From Mariniflexile maritimum (GTDB lineage: Bacteria > Bacteroidota > Bacteroidia > Flavobacteriales > Flavobacteriaceae), in the NCBI RefSeq assembly GCF_009746565.1, contig NZ_WRPN01000003.1:355168-419167 (forward strand): a DNA stretch of 64,000 nt, given 5' to 3'. Of this stretch, positions 1-9,774 are shown piece after piece (within the stretch, counting starts at the first letter, position 1; each line of letters starts with the position of its first letter). Under the pieces are notes generated by a model. That model did not search any database and was not told the DNA's origin. It saw nothing but the letters and a program-made list of their open reading frames with translations. The position numbers and the translations under genes are program-made.

Positions 1-112
1 CTTTGATTTCCTGTAAACAGATAACATCGGGATTGGCACTTTTTAACCACTCGACAAAGCCTTTGGCCATGGCTGCCCTGATGCCGTTTACGTTGTATGA
101 GATTATTTTCAT
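1..112 (-). CDS. xth: Exodeoxyribonuclease III, N-terminal part (partial)
   Basis: The reverse strand from an ATG at 112-110 reads [19 protein letters not shown] and continues to an LQEIK motif at the window edge. This is the start of the exonuclease III/AP endonuclease family (endonuclease-exonuclease-phosphatase fold): Asn in SYNVNGIRA and Glu in LQEIK are family metal/active-site residues. The enzyme acts in base-excision repair, cutting at abasic sites and degrading 3' ends. Only 37 codons are inside the window, so the rest of the protein is not seen. It diverges from the outer-membrane gene starting at 346. Confidence 0.85.
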   Translation of the reverse strand, partial: MKIISYNVNGIRAAMAKGFVEWLKSANPDVICLQEIK

Positions 113-345
113 TACTCTTACTAAACCTCTCTAGTAGAAAGGGCTTTTTTTATAATTAATAAAATTTAGAATCAATTTTTATATTGAAACATCTTAAATT
201 CTTGAAGATTTTATTTTTTAAAATTGAAAACCTATCAAATTTCAGCTAAAATAAATAATGCGTTACTTTTACACTATTATTTTACAGCACATTTAACAAA
301 AACCAGTAACAAAATATTTTAAACGATTTGCAGTTTAAGTATCTA

Positions 346-3300
346 ATGAAGTTTATAACCTGCCTATTTATCTTTTTTTTTGGATTTTGTGCTTCGGCCC
401 AAAACCAAAACTCTAATTATAGAACTAAAAAAGTTGCTGTAAACCCAACTATTGCGATAGATAGCGTGAGTATAAACCCCCATTATTTCTCGGTTAAAAC
501 TAAAAACAATACGCTTATCGATTCTTCATTTTATGATATTGATTTTAGCAAAGCCCTATTAACTTTGAAAAAACCTGTTGAAACCGATTCCATCATCATC
601 AACTACTTAAAATTTCCGGGGTTTTTAACGAAAATCTACCAACAATTGGATGATAAATTGGTGGTTGAAAACACCGATAATCTTCAAAAACTGTATCAGC
701 TTTCACAACCCAACGACACGAAGGCGTATATCCCATTTGATGGTTTAACAACTTCTGGAAGTATTTCCCGTGGTGTTACGGTTGGCAACAACCAAAATTC
801 GGTTTTAAATAGCGAACTGGACCTTCAAATATCAGGAAAACTGAGTGAAAAAGTATCGTTGCGAGCCTCCATTCAAGATGCTAATATTCCGTTGCAGGAA
901 AGCGGTTATAGTCAGCGACTGGATGAATTCGACCAAGTTTTTATTGAATTGTACAGCGATAAATGGAACATTCGAGCGGGCGATATCGATTTACAAAACA
1001 CCCGTTCCTATTTTGCCAACTTTTCAAAACGGGTGCAAGGACTCGCAATAAACACAAAATGGGGCGACGACGGTACCGAAACCAGTGTGTTTGCCGCAGG
1101 TGCTTTGGTACGCGGACAATTTACCCGAAGCCAATTTACAGCACAAGAAGGCAACCAAGGCCCGTATAAATTGCAAGGGCAAAACGGCGAATTGTTTGTG
1201 CTTATTGTGTCGGGTAGCGAAACCGTATATGTAAACGGCGTGATGGTACAGCGTGGTGAGGACAAAGACTATATTATTGATTACAACGCGGGCGAAATTA
1301 TATTTAATTCCACATTTCCCATCACTTCCGAAATGCGCATTACCATCGATTACCAATACAGCGAGCGTAATTACTCCCGATTGGTGGCTTATGGCGGCAG
1401 TAGATTTGAAAGCAAAAAATTACATATTGGCGTTTCTGTGTATTCTGAAAATGATGCTAAAAACCAACCGCTTCAACAAAATTTATCGGAAGCCCAAGTG
1501 CAAATTCTTTCTGAAGCTGGCGATGACAGAACGCAAATGGTAGCACCTTCCGAAGTAGAGGAAACCCAAAACGACAACCGGATCCTATATAAAAAAGAGC
1601 TTGTTGGCGGTGTTGAAGCTTTTGTGTTTTCAAACAATCCGGAGGATACCTTATACCGAGTAACCTTTTCGCAAGTGGGCGCAAACCAAGGCGATTATGT
1701 ATTGAGCAGCACCAACGCCATCAATAATATTTACGAATATGCAGGGGTTTTACAAGGAAATTATGCACCCATTGTTCAATTGATTGCACCAACAAAACTG
1801 CAAATAGCGGTGGTAAACGGAAACTATAATCCCACCGAAAAAACAGCTATTGGTTTTGAAGTAGCGGGCAGCAAAAACGACTTAAACCTGTTTTCAAGTT
1901 TAGACGATGCCAATAATGATGGCTTTGCAGGGAAACTAAAAATATCCCAAAATATTATAAAAAAAGACAGTTTATGGAATTTGAATGTGTTTGCCGATGG
2001 CGACTTCATTCAAAAAAACTTCAAAACCATCGAACGTTTGTACAATGCCGAGTTTAATAGAGATTGGAACTTAAACGATTCTACCACCACCCGTTTAAAT
2101 ACCAATTTTGGCAACCAAACCTTGCTTACATCGGGACTTTTTATGTACCATCCCAAAAAAGGAACGGCCACTTACCAATTTGAGCATTTGGGCTATTCTG
2201 AAAATTTTAACGGCAACCGCCATGTTTTAAATGCCAATGTAATGCTTGATAAATTTAGAATTGCTTCGTATTCCAGTTTTTTAAATGCACATGCAACCAC
2301 CAATACTTCTAAGTTTTTAAGGTCGTACAACCGCATTGAATATAGCATGAAAAAAAGTTGGGTAGGCAGCAAATTGGCTTTTGAAGACAATGAGCAAAGA
2401 GACCTTGCAACCCAACTGTTAACGCCGTTGAGCCAGAAATTCAAATCGTACGAAGTGTTTTTTGGCGTGGGCGATAGCACGAAAATTTTCACCGAATTTG
2501 GTTATAAAAACCGTGTAAACGATAGCATCAGGAACAACCAATTGCAAAAAGTAAACACCTCGAACACCTTTTATTTAGACACACGGCTCATTCAAAAAAC
2601 CAACACCAATTTGGCCTTGTTCGCTAATTACAGGACCTTGAAAAGTGAAGATGAAACCGTGAATGATGAACAATCCCTAAATTCCAGGTTGCAATTCAAC
2701 CAAAAGTTTTTGAAACAAATCATCCAATGGAACACGCTTTTTGAAACCAATTCGGGCACCTTGCCACAACAGGATTTCACGTATGTAGAAGTGGAACCCG
2801 GACAAGGCACTTACACCTGGATTGATTATAACGAAAACGGCATTCAAGAACTGGAAGAGTTTGAAATTGCCCAATTTCAAGACCTAGGAAAGTACATTCG
2901 TGTGTTGCTGCCCAACCGCGTCTATATAAAAACGCACCAAAATAGGTTGAGCCAAACGCTAACCATCAACCCGTCGGCATGGGCGGTTAGTGAAAATAAA
3001 ACTCAAAAATTCTGGTCGCATTTTTACAACCAAACCAGTTATTTGGTAGATAGGAAATTAAAACGTGAAGGTGGTGGTTTTAATCTAAATCCGTTTGAAA
3101 ATAATGCAGAAAACCAATTAGGACTTCAATTAAATTTTAGAAATGTGCTGTTTTTAAATCGAGGTAAACAGCGATACACTACATCATACACCTATCTTTC
3201 AAATAAAAGCAGAAACATTTTATCTATAGGCTTTATTGAAAATAGTTTGCAAAGTCATCAGTTTAATTTTAATCATAAAATTGCCGAAAGTTGGTTAATA

Positions 3301-3768
3301 ACACTTCAATCTGAATTTGAAACCAATGAAAGTTTAAGCCAAAATTTCGCAAGTAAAAATTATAATTTTGATGAAACCCGTTTCAACCCCAAACTATCCT
3401 ATTTGTTTAATGACAATTCGCGGTTCGATATTTTCTACCAATACGCCAACAAAGAAAACACCATTGGTGGTCTGGAAACCTTGAAACAACAAAAATACGG
3501 TACGTCCTTTACGTTGTCATCTAACCTAAAAAATACGATAATTGGGGAATTTAACTATTTTTCAAACAACTACAATGGCAATGCAAACACCCCTGTTTCG
3601 TACCAAATGCTGGAAGGTTTGCAACCCGGTAAAAACTTTACGTGGAGCTTACTGGCACAGAAAAAATTAACCACGTTTTTAGATTTAAACCTGAGCTATT
3701 TTGGGCGGAAAACCCAAACCAGCAAAACCATCCACACCGGCACGGTACAGCTAAAAGCCTATTTTTAA
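346..3768 (+). CDS. Large outer-membrane beta-barrel protein, remotely SprA-like
   Basis: Protein of 1140 aa from ATG 346; an upstream TTG at 328 is possible, but the ATG places the signal peptide at the very start (hydrophobic stretch ending CASAQ). Residues ~140-240 hold a block GSISRGVTVGNNQNS, LQISGKLSEKVSLRASI and an IRAGDIDL strand. Next comes a GSETVYVNGVMVQRGEDKDY-type segment (~290-345), then several hundred residues of alternating polar/aromatic strands ending in Phe (LKAYF), as barrel proteins do. The N-terminal blocks resemble those in the T9SS translocon SprA, which is about twice as long. The similarity is from memory and the function is unknown. It appears monocistronic. Confidence 0.7.
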   Translation: MKFITCLFIFFFGFCASAQNQNSNYRTKKVAVNPTIAIDSVSINPHYFSVKTKNNTLIDSSFYDIDFSKALLTLKKPVETDSIIINYLKFPGFLTKIYQQLDDKLVVENTDNLQKLYQLSQPNDTKAYIPFDGLTTSGSISRGVTVGNNQNSVLNSELDLQISGKLSEKVSLRASIQDANIPLQESGYSQRLDEFDQVFIELYSDKWNIRAGDIDLQNTRSYFANFSKRVQGLAINTKWGDDGTETSVFAAGALVRGQFTRSQFTAQEGNQGPYKLQGQNGELFVLIVSGSETVYVNGVMVQRGEDKDYIIDYNAGEIIFNSTFPITSEMRITIDYQYSERNYSRLVAYGGSRFESKKLHIGVSVYSENDAKNQPLQQNLSEAQVQILSEAGDDRTQMVAPSEVEETQNDNRILYKKELVGGVEAFVFSNNPEDTLYRVTFSQVGANQGDYVLSSTNAINNIYEYAGVLQGNYAPIVQLIAPTKLQIAVVNGNYNPTEKTAIGFEVAGSKNDLNLFSSLDDANNDGFAGKLKISQNIIKKDSLWNLNVFADGDFIQKNFKTIERLYNAEFNRDWNLNDSTTTRLNTNFGNQTLLTSGLFMYHPKKGTATYQFEHLGYSENFNGNRHVLNANVMLDKFRIASYSSFLNAHATTNTSKFLRSYNRIEYSMKKSWVGSKLAFEDNEQRDLATQLLTPLSQKFKSYEVFFGVGDSTKIFTEFGYKNRVNDSIRNNQLQKVNTSNTFYLDTRLIQKTNTNLALFANYRTLKSEDETVNDEQSLNSRLQFNQKFLKQIIQWNTLFETNSGTLPQQDFTYVEVEPGQGTYTWIDYNENGIQELEEFEIAQFQDLGKYIRVLLPNRVYIKTHQNRLSQTLTINPSAWAVSENKTQKFWSHFYNQTSYLVDRKLKREGGGFNLNPFENNAENQLGLQLNFRNVLFLNRGKQRYTTSYTYLSNKSRNILSIGFIENSLQSHQFNFNHKIAESWLITLQSEFETNESLSQNFASKNYNFDETRFNPKLSYLFNDNSRFDIFYQYANKENTIGGLETLKQQKYGTSFTLSSNLKNTIIGEFNYFSNNYNGNANTPVSYQMLEGLQPGKNFTWSLLAQKKLTTFLDLNLSYFGRKTQTSKTIHTGTVQLKAYF

Positions 3769-3817
3769 CAAATTATAACTGTTTAACAATCAATATTTTT
3801 TGTAATATTGCCTTGGT

Positions 3818-4210
3818 ATGAGTAAAATTATTGTTGTAATATATTCTTTTTTGATACTTTTCAACAGTTTCAACATCAATCTTGAAGACTTTTCAAGACT
3901 TGGTGCGCTATGGGAACATGCCAAATACCACAAAATAACCTATGGCGATAGTTTTCTCGATTTCCTTTCAGAACACTATGGCAGTAAAATGGTTACCCAT
4001 GAGCATACCCATGATGGGCATGACCATTTACCATTTAAGGACCATAACCACATGCTTTGCCACCTTAATGTCTCTTTTATCCTTACGCCACACTTAATAT
4101 ATACCGTTTACCATCAAGAATTTATAGAAAACCCAACCAACTTTTTTTATAAAGAACCATTTTCAAATTTCGAAAAACCTTCCTTTTTCCAACCGCCCAA
4201 AATAGCATAA
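3818..4210 (+). CDS. Small His-rich protein preceding a metal pump
   Basis: 130 aa with an N-terminal hydrophobic segment (residues ~4-20) that could be a signal anchor or uncleaved signal peptide. A His cluster follows at ~60-82 (HEHTHDGHDHLPFKDHNH). I do not recognise a named family. It lies 78 bp upstream of the heavy-metal RND gene in the same direction, so a role as periplasmic metal-binding protein or metal buffer for the efflux system is a reasonable inference. No cysteine metal site is evident beyond a single MLCH motif. Confidence 0.65.
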   Translation: MSKIIVVIYSFLILFNSFNINLEDFSRLGALWEHAKYHKITYGDSFLDFLSEHYGSKMVTHEHTHDGHDHLPFKDHNHMLCHLNVSFILTPHLIYTVYHQEFIENPTNFFYKEPFSNFEKPSFFQPPKIA

Positions 4211-4288
4211 TTCTATTTCAATATTTTTTTAAACCTATCTTAAACACCCATTTTCGATAGCATTTATTAATTCCTATTAAAATGAATT

Positions 4289-7200
4289 ATGTTAGAGTAC
4301 ATCATCAAATTCAGCTTAAAAAATAAGCTGGTTATCCTTTTGTTTACGGCCTCCATTATTGGTTTTGGCATACTGTCGCTAACCCAAATCCCTATTGGTG
4401 CCGTACCCGATATTACCAACAACCAAGTACAGGTAATTACCACCTCAAGAAATTTATCAACGCAGGATGTGGAACAATTCATCACGTATCCTGTGGAATT
4501 GGAAATGGCAAATCTTCCGGGTGTTGAAGAAATTCGGTCGGTTTCTAAATTCGGCCTCTCGGTGGTTACCATTGTTTTTCAGGATAAACTGGGAACCTAT
4601 CTTCCCCGACAATTGATTGCTGAAAAAATAAAATCGGCTTCCGAAAAAATCCCTGAAGGCTTTGGTTCCCCAGAAATGGGCCCCATAACTACCGGACTTG
4701 GCGAAATTTACCAATATATTTTAGATGTAAAACCCGAATATAAACACCGTTATTCGGTTACCGAACTGCGCACCATCCAAGACTGGGTAGTAAAACGTCA
4801 ACTTTCAGGAATTCCCGGTGTAGTTGAAGTGAATACTTGGGGCGGTTATTTAAAACAGTATGAAGTTGCCATAAATCCTGAAAAACTAAAAGCCATGAAC
4901 ATTGATTACCTGGCGGTTTTCAATGCCTTGGAAAAAAACAACAGTATTGCAGGTGGCGGTTATATTGAAAAAACCAACAAAGCCTTTTTTATTCGTGGCG
5001 AAGGTTTGGTAACCTCGTTACAGGACATTGAAAACATTGTTATAAAAAACGAGGGGTTGCCCATTTACATCAAAGACGTTGCCAAAGTAGGCTTTGGAAG
5101 TGCGACCCGTTTTGGTGCTATTACCGGTAATGGTGAAGGCGAAAAGGTACTGGGGCAAGTGATGATGCTGAAAGACGGCAATTCCAAAAAAGTGATTGAT
5201 GCGGTTAAAGAACGTGTCGCTTCCATAGAAAGTTCATTGCCAGAGGGCGTTTACATTAACGGATTTTTAGAACGCAGCGAACTTATTGGCAAAACAACCT
5301 TTACCGTTGCCGAAAACTTGATCCTGGGGTCGCTCATCGTTATTTTTGTTGTGGTTTTGCTATTAGGAAATTTACGCTCGGGCTTGGTGGTGGCATCGGT
5401 TATTCCGTTGTGCTTGCTGTTTGCTATTTCGTTGATGAAAATTTTTGGGATTGATGCAAATTTGATGAGTCTTGGCGCGATAGATTTTGGCATTATCATC
5501 GATGGCGCGGTTATCATTGTCGAGTTTATTGCCTTTCAAATAACCTCGCAAAGTTCAAAAATAAAGGCACTTTCCCAAACCGACCAGCAACTTGCTATTG
5601 ATACGATTACGCACAAAAGTGCTTCAAAAATGATGAATTCCGCCATTTTTGGGCAACTCATCATTCTCATTGTTTTCATCCCTATTTTATCGTTAAGCGG
5701 CGTAGAGGGCAAAATGTTTAAGCCCATGGCACTAACCTTCAGTTTTGCACTTATTGGCGCCATGATTCTTTGTTTAACCTATGTCCCTGTAATTTCTTCC
5801 CTATTTTTAAAACCAAATGTTCAAAGTAATAAAAACATTTCGGTTAGGTTAATGGCATCATTAAATAAACTTTACAAGCCTACCATCCATTGGGCATTAG
5901 AGCACAAAAAAATAGTAGTTTCGTTAGCAGGTGTTCTATTGGCTTTTAGCTTTTGGCTTTTTACCACCATGGGCGGTGAATTTGTGCCGACTTTAGATGA
6001 AGGCGATTTTGTGATACAACCCGTTTTAAAAACCGGCACCTCTTTGGGAAAAACCATTGAAATTACCACAAAAATCGAAAAAATACTTTTGGATAATTTT
6101 CCTGAAGTGGACCAAGTGGTGAGCAGAATTGGCGCAGCCGAAGTGCCCACCGACCCCATGAGCATGGAAGAAAGTGATGTGATCATCAAATTAAAACCTA
6201 AGAAAGAATGGGTTTCTGCGGAAAGTAAAGATGAACTGGCCGATAAATTCAAGGAAGCACTCGCCATTATCCCTGGGATGGAAGTTGAATTTACCCAGCC
6301 CATCGAAATGCGTTTTAATGAACTGATTACGGGTGTTAGGGCCGATGTTGCCATTAAAATTTTTGGCGACGACCTATCGGTTTTGGCGAACAAAGCCAAT
6401 GAAATTAAAATGCTTATCCAACAGGTTGAAGGTGCTTCGGATATCATTATTGAAAAGGTTGAAGGTTTGCCGCAAATGAGCGTAACCTACAACCGCAGTA
6501 AAATTGCCCGTTATGGTTTAAATATTTCAGATGTTAACCAACTCATTTCCATGGGGTTTGCAGGCACCACCATAGGCACTGTTTTTGAAGGTGAAAAACG
6601 GTTCGACATTGCCATTCGCTTAGATACTGCACACCGCAACACCATTGAGAATATTCAAAATTTATATGTGGATACCCCAAATGGTGTAAAAATCCCGTTG
6701 AGTGAATTGGCCGAAATAAAATACACCACAGGGCCAGCCAAAATTTCCAGGGATGATACCAGACGACGCATCGTGGTGGGCATAAACGTTAGGAACCGCG
6801 ATTTACAATCGGTTGTCGATGATGTTAGAAGCATCATTGAAGCCAAAGTGAAGCTTCCCGTGGGTTATACAATTACCTACGGTGGGCAATTTGAAAACCT
6901 GCAAAGTGCCAAGGCCCGTTTACTAATTGCAGTGCCCGTTGCTCTCATCCTTATATTCATCTTATTGCATTTTGCCTTTGGTTCCATAAAGGAAGCGTTC
7001 ATGGTTTACTCTGCCATACCACTTTCTGCCGTTGGTGGCATTTGGCTGTTGTGGCTTCGCGATATGCCCTTTAGCATTTCCGCAGGCGTTGGTTTTATTG
7101 CGCTTTTTGGTATTGCCGTTCTAAATGGCATTGTTTTAATTGAACATTTTAAAGAACTAAAAAAAGAAGGCATGACCAACATTGAAGAACTTATAAAAAA

Positions 7201-8602
7201 AGGCACTGCCGAACGTTTACGCCCCGTTTTGTTAACCGCCGCCGCCGCCGCTTTAGGGTTTTTGCCCATGGCCATTTCAACCAATGCAGGCGCAGAAGTG
7301 CAACGCCCTTTAGCAACCGTTGTTATTGGCGGTTTGGTATCGGCAACGTTTTTAACGCTTATTGTATTACCCATTTTATATGCATGGTTTGAAGAAAAAA
7401 AAGATAAAAAAATGAACAAAAAAACCATACTACCTATTATTATCGTATTGTCCACTTTACAAATACAGGCACAGAACAAGCCTTTTACGGTTGATGAAGC
7501 TATAAATTTAGCTATTGAAAACAATGCGCATTTAAAAGCATCTTCATTAAAAACCGATGAAGCAAAAGCATTAATTGGTAGTGCGTTTAATTTCGATAAA
7601 ACGGCCGTTTACTATCAGTACGATGAAAACAATCTAGCTGTAAACGGTTTGCCTTTAAAGATTTTTGGTGTATCGCAGGACTTCAAGTTTCCAACCGTAT
7701 ATTTTGCCGATAAAAAAGTGAACAAGGCCAGATACCAGCTTCAAAAATCGGGTTATACTATTAGGCTAGAAACTTTAAAACGCGACGTGGCACTAGCGTA
7801 TTACCAGTTAAATTATGCCGAAAACAAAGCTAAAACCTATAAGTTTTTAGATAGCCTGTTCCAAAATTTTGCGATTGCCTCAGAGCGTCGATTTGAATTG
7901 GGCGAAACCAACTATCTGGAAATGATTAGTGCAAAATCAAAACAAAAACAACTTGAAACCATTTTTAAACAGGCACAACAAGATGTTATTTTGGCAAGTG
8001 AGCAACTGAAAAAACTGGTACAAGTTGATAGTATCTCAACCAATGCCGAACCTATGAGAAAACTTGAATTACAAACCATTTCATTGGCCAATAATGCAGG
8101 ACTTCAATATTTCGACAACTCAAAAGCCCTGTACAAAGCCTTATACCAACAAGAAAAGCAAAACCTGTTGCCCGATTTAAGCGTGGAATATTTCCAAGGC
8201 ACCAACAGCACTTTAAACAGCAATGTTATTGGGTATCAATTTGGTGTAAAAATCCCGTTGTTTTTTAGCGGAAATGCTTCAAAAATAAAAGCGACTAGAA
8301 TTGCCGAAGAAGTTGCGGAAGCCGAAAAACAAGATTTTAAGCTAAAATTGAATGTTGAATATCAAACGTTAATGGCGAAACTTCAACAGCATGATGAAGC
8401 CATCACCTACTACGAAACGCAAGGCAAAACGCTTTCCGAAGAAATTATAAAAACAGCCGAACGCACATTTAAAGAAGGTGAAATCGATTTTTTTCAGTAC
8501 ATACAAAGCATTGAAACCGCTACCGAAATTGAATTGACTTATTTAAACAACATCAATGCCTATAACCAAACGGTTATCGCCATCAATTATCTAACATTAT
8601 AA
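4289..8602 (+). CDS. Heavy-metal efflux RND pump (CusA/CzcA) fused to a TolC-like channel
   Basis: 1437 aa. Residues 1-~1035 are a complete CusA/CzcA-family RND permease with 12 expected membrane helices. The proton-relay motif DFGIIIDGAVIIVE places D399, D405 and E412 at the positions of CzcA D402/D408/E415. Residues 1042-1437 are an outer-membrane TolC-family protein that still begins with Met and a signal-peptide-like hydrophobic stretch ending QIQAQ. Such fusions are common in Flavobacteriia as I know them. The joint (7391-7415) contains runs of eight and seven A with a TAA in the -1 frame and a TGA in the +1 frame, and ATG 7412 is in frame. Separate products by slippage or internal initiation are therefore conceivable. 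The substrate is probably Co/Zn/Cd or Cu/Ag. Confidence 0.9.
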   Translation: MLEYIIKFSLKNKLVILLFTASIIGFGILSLTQIPIGAVPDITNNQVQVITTSRNLSTQDVEQFITYPVELEMANLPGVEEIRSVSKFGLSVVTIVFQDKLGTYLPRQLIAEKIKSASEKIPEGFGSPEMGPITTGLGEIYQYILDVKPEYKHRYSVTELRTIQDWVVKRQLSGIPGVVEVNTWGGYLKQYEVAINPEKLKAMNIDYLAVFNALEKNNSIAGGGYIEKTNKAFFIRGEGLVTSLQDIENIVIKNEGLPIYIKDVAKVGFGSATRFGAITGNGEGEKVLGQVMMLKDGNSKKVIDAVKERVASIESSLPEGVYINGFLERSELIGKTTFTVAENLILGSLIVIFVVVLLLGNLRSGLVVASVIPLCLLFAISLMKIFGIDANLMSLGAIDFGIIIDGAVIIVEFIAFQITSQSSKIKALSQTDQQLAIDTITHKSASKMMNSAIFGQLIILIVFIPILSLSGVEGKMFKPMALTFSFALIGAMILCLTYVPVISSLFLKPNVQSNKNISVRLMASLNKLYKPTIHWALEHKKIVVSLAGVLLAFSFWLFTTMGGEFVPTLDEGDFVIQPVLKTGTSLGKTIEITTKIEKILLDNFPEVDQVVSRIGAAEVPTDPMSMEESDVIIKLKPKKEWVSAESKDELADKFKEALAIIPGMEVEFTQPIEMRFNELITGVRADVAIKIFGDDLSVLANKANEIKMLIQQVEGASDIIIEKVEGLPQMSVTYNRSKIARYGLNISDVNQLISMGFAGTTIGTVFEGEKRFDIAIRLDTAHRNTIENIQNLYVDTPNGVKIPLSELAEIKYTTGPAKISRDDTRRRIVVGINVRNRDLQSVVDDVRSIIEAKVKLPVGYTITYGGQFENLQSAKARLLIAVPVALILIFILLHFAFGSIKEAFMVYSAIPLSAVGGIWLLWLRDMPFSISAGVGFIALFGIAVLNGIVLIEHFKELKKEGMTNIEELIKKGTAERLRPVLLTAAAAALGFLPMAISTNAGAEVQRPLATVVIGGLVSATFLTLIVLPILYAWFEEKKDKKMNKKTILPIIIVLSTLQIQAQNKPFTVDEAINLAIENNAHLKASSLKTDEAKALIGSAFNFDKTAVYYQYDENNLAVNGLPLKIFGVSQDFKFPTVYFADKKVNKARYQLQKSGYTIRLETLKRDVALAYYQLNYAENKAKTYKFLDSLFQNFAIASERRFELGETNYLEMISAKSKQKQLETIFKQAQQDVILASEQLKKLVQVDSISTNAEPMRKLELQTISLANNAGLQYFDNSKALYKALYQQEKQNLLPDLSVEYFQGTNSTLNSNVIGYQFGVKIPLFFSGNASKIKATRIAEEVAEAEKQDFKLKLNVEYQTLMAKLQQHDEAITYYETQGKTLSEEIIKTAERTFKEGEIDFFQYIQSIETATEIELTYLNNINAYNQTVIAINYLTL

Positions 8603-8612
8603 ACGAAACACC

Positions 8613-9761
8613 ATGAAATATATACCTAGCTTCCTATTTTTGCTTGCCTTGGTTGCTTGCGGAAATTCAGAAAAAAACAATGAAACGACTGCTGAAACGG
8701 CACCGAACAGCAACGACATAACCATCACACAATCGCAATTTACCAGTGAAAACATGCAGATGGGAACACTTGAAATGCACACTTTTAATGAAACCATTAA
8801 AACAAGTGGCATGATTGATGTGCCGCCGCACAACAAAGCTTCGGTAAGTACATTTATGGGCGGTTACATAACAAAAACCCCGTTGCTTGTTGGCGACAAA
8901 GTGAAAAAGGGGCAACTTTTGGTAACTCTTGAAAATCCGGAATTTGTGGAAATCCAACAGCAATATTTAGAAATTGCCGAACAACTTAATTACTTGAAAT
9001 CTGAATTCACACGCCAGAAAACCTTATTTGATGAAAAAATAAGTTCGCAAAAAAACTTTTTAAAAGCCGAAAGTACCTACAAAAGTAGTTTGGCGCAGTA
9101 CCACGGTTTACGAAAAAAACTGAATATGATCCATATAAGTCCCGCTTCGGTTGAACAAGGCCAAATAAGCTCAACCATCAATGTGTTTTCTCCTATCGAT
9201 GGTTTTGTAACCAAAATCAACGTTAGCAGTGGTGCGTACGTCTCAGCTTCCGATGTCATTATGGAAATTGTTGATACCAACCATATCCATATAGAGCTAT
9301 CGGTTTTTGAAAAGGATATTTTAAATGTTAAAAAAGGACAAAAAATTCAATTTAAAATTCCTGAAGCTTCCCAAAAAACCTTTGAGGCCGAAGTACACTT
9401 GGTGGGCACCACCATTGATGAAACCAATAGAACCGTAAAAGTACACGCCCATATTTTAAATGAAGATGAAACCAATTTTGTGGTAGGCATGTATGTTGAA
9501 GCCGCTATTATTACAGAAGCTACGGCAAGTTTGGCCTTACCAAAAGATGCCATTTTAGAGACAAATGGCGATTATTTTGTACTGGTTTTAAATGAAAAGA
9601 AAAAAGATGGCTACCATTTTAAAAAAGTTAAAATAAACTTGGGGACACAAACCGAAACGTATGCCAGTATATTGAACACAAACGATTTAATAGATAAAAA
9701 TATTTTGGTACAAGGAGGTTACATGCTGCTTAATGAAAGCGAGAGCGACCATTCCCATTAA
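8613..9761 (+). CDS. RND efflux periplasmic adaptor (CusB/CzcB type) lipoprotein
   Basis: 382 aa membrane-fusion protein. The N-terminus has a lipobox (LLALVAC, Cys ~17), so it is predicted to be lipid-anchored. A split biotinyl/lipoyl-like hairpin domain (GGYITKTPLLVGDKVKKGQL and FSPIDGFVTKINVSSG) flanks a coiled-coil hairpin (~110-165), followed by beta-barrel and membrane-proximal domains. It starts 10 bp after the pump-channel fusion gene, clearly in the same transcript, and supplies the adaptor that links the RND permease to the TolC part. C-terminal HSH may contribute to metal contact. Confidence 0.92.
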   Translation: MKYIPSFLFLLALVACGNSEKNNETTAETAPNSNDITITQSQFTSENMQMGTLEMHTFNETIKTSGMIDVPPHNKASVSTFMGGYITKTPLLVGDKVKKGQLLVTLENPEFVEIQQQYLEIAEQLNYLKSEFTRQKTLFDEKISSQKNFLKAESTYKSSLAQYHGLRKKLNMIHISPASVEQGQISSTINVFSPIDGFVTKINVSSGAYVSASDVIMEIVDTNHIHIELSVFEKDILNVKKGQKIQFKIPEASQKTFEAEVHLVGTTIDETNRTVKVHAHILNEDETNFVVGMYVEAAIITEATASLALPKDAILETNGDYFVLVLNEKKKDGYHFKKVKINLGTQTETYASILNTNDLIDKNILVQGGYMLLNESESDHSH

Positions 9762-9774
9762 AAATTAAAGGCTG

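Noticed and set aside
121..150. Hairpin-like CCTCTCT...AGAAAGG followed by T7
   Set aside because: Weak mismatched stem and no plus-strand gene upstream for it to terminate.
7391..7415. Sequencing frameshift artificially joining pump and channel genes
   Set aside because: Not excluded outright, but fused CusA-TolC proteins of this size are common in Flavobacteriia, so a natural fusion is the simpler reading.
5872..7524. Long minus-strand frames (191 and 172 codons) opposite the RND gene
   Set aside because: Antisense to conserved RND sequence, with low-complexity Ser/Ile/Met composition and no family resemblance.
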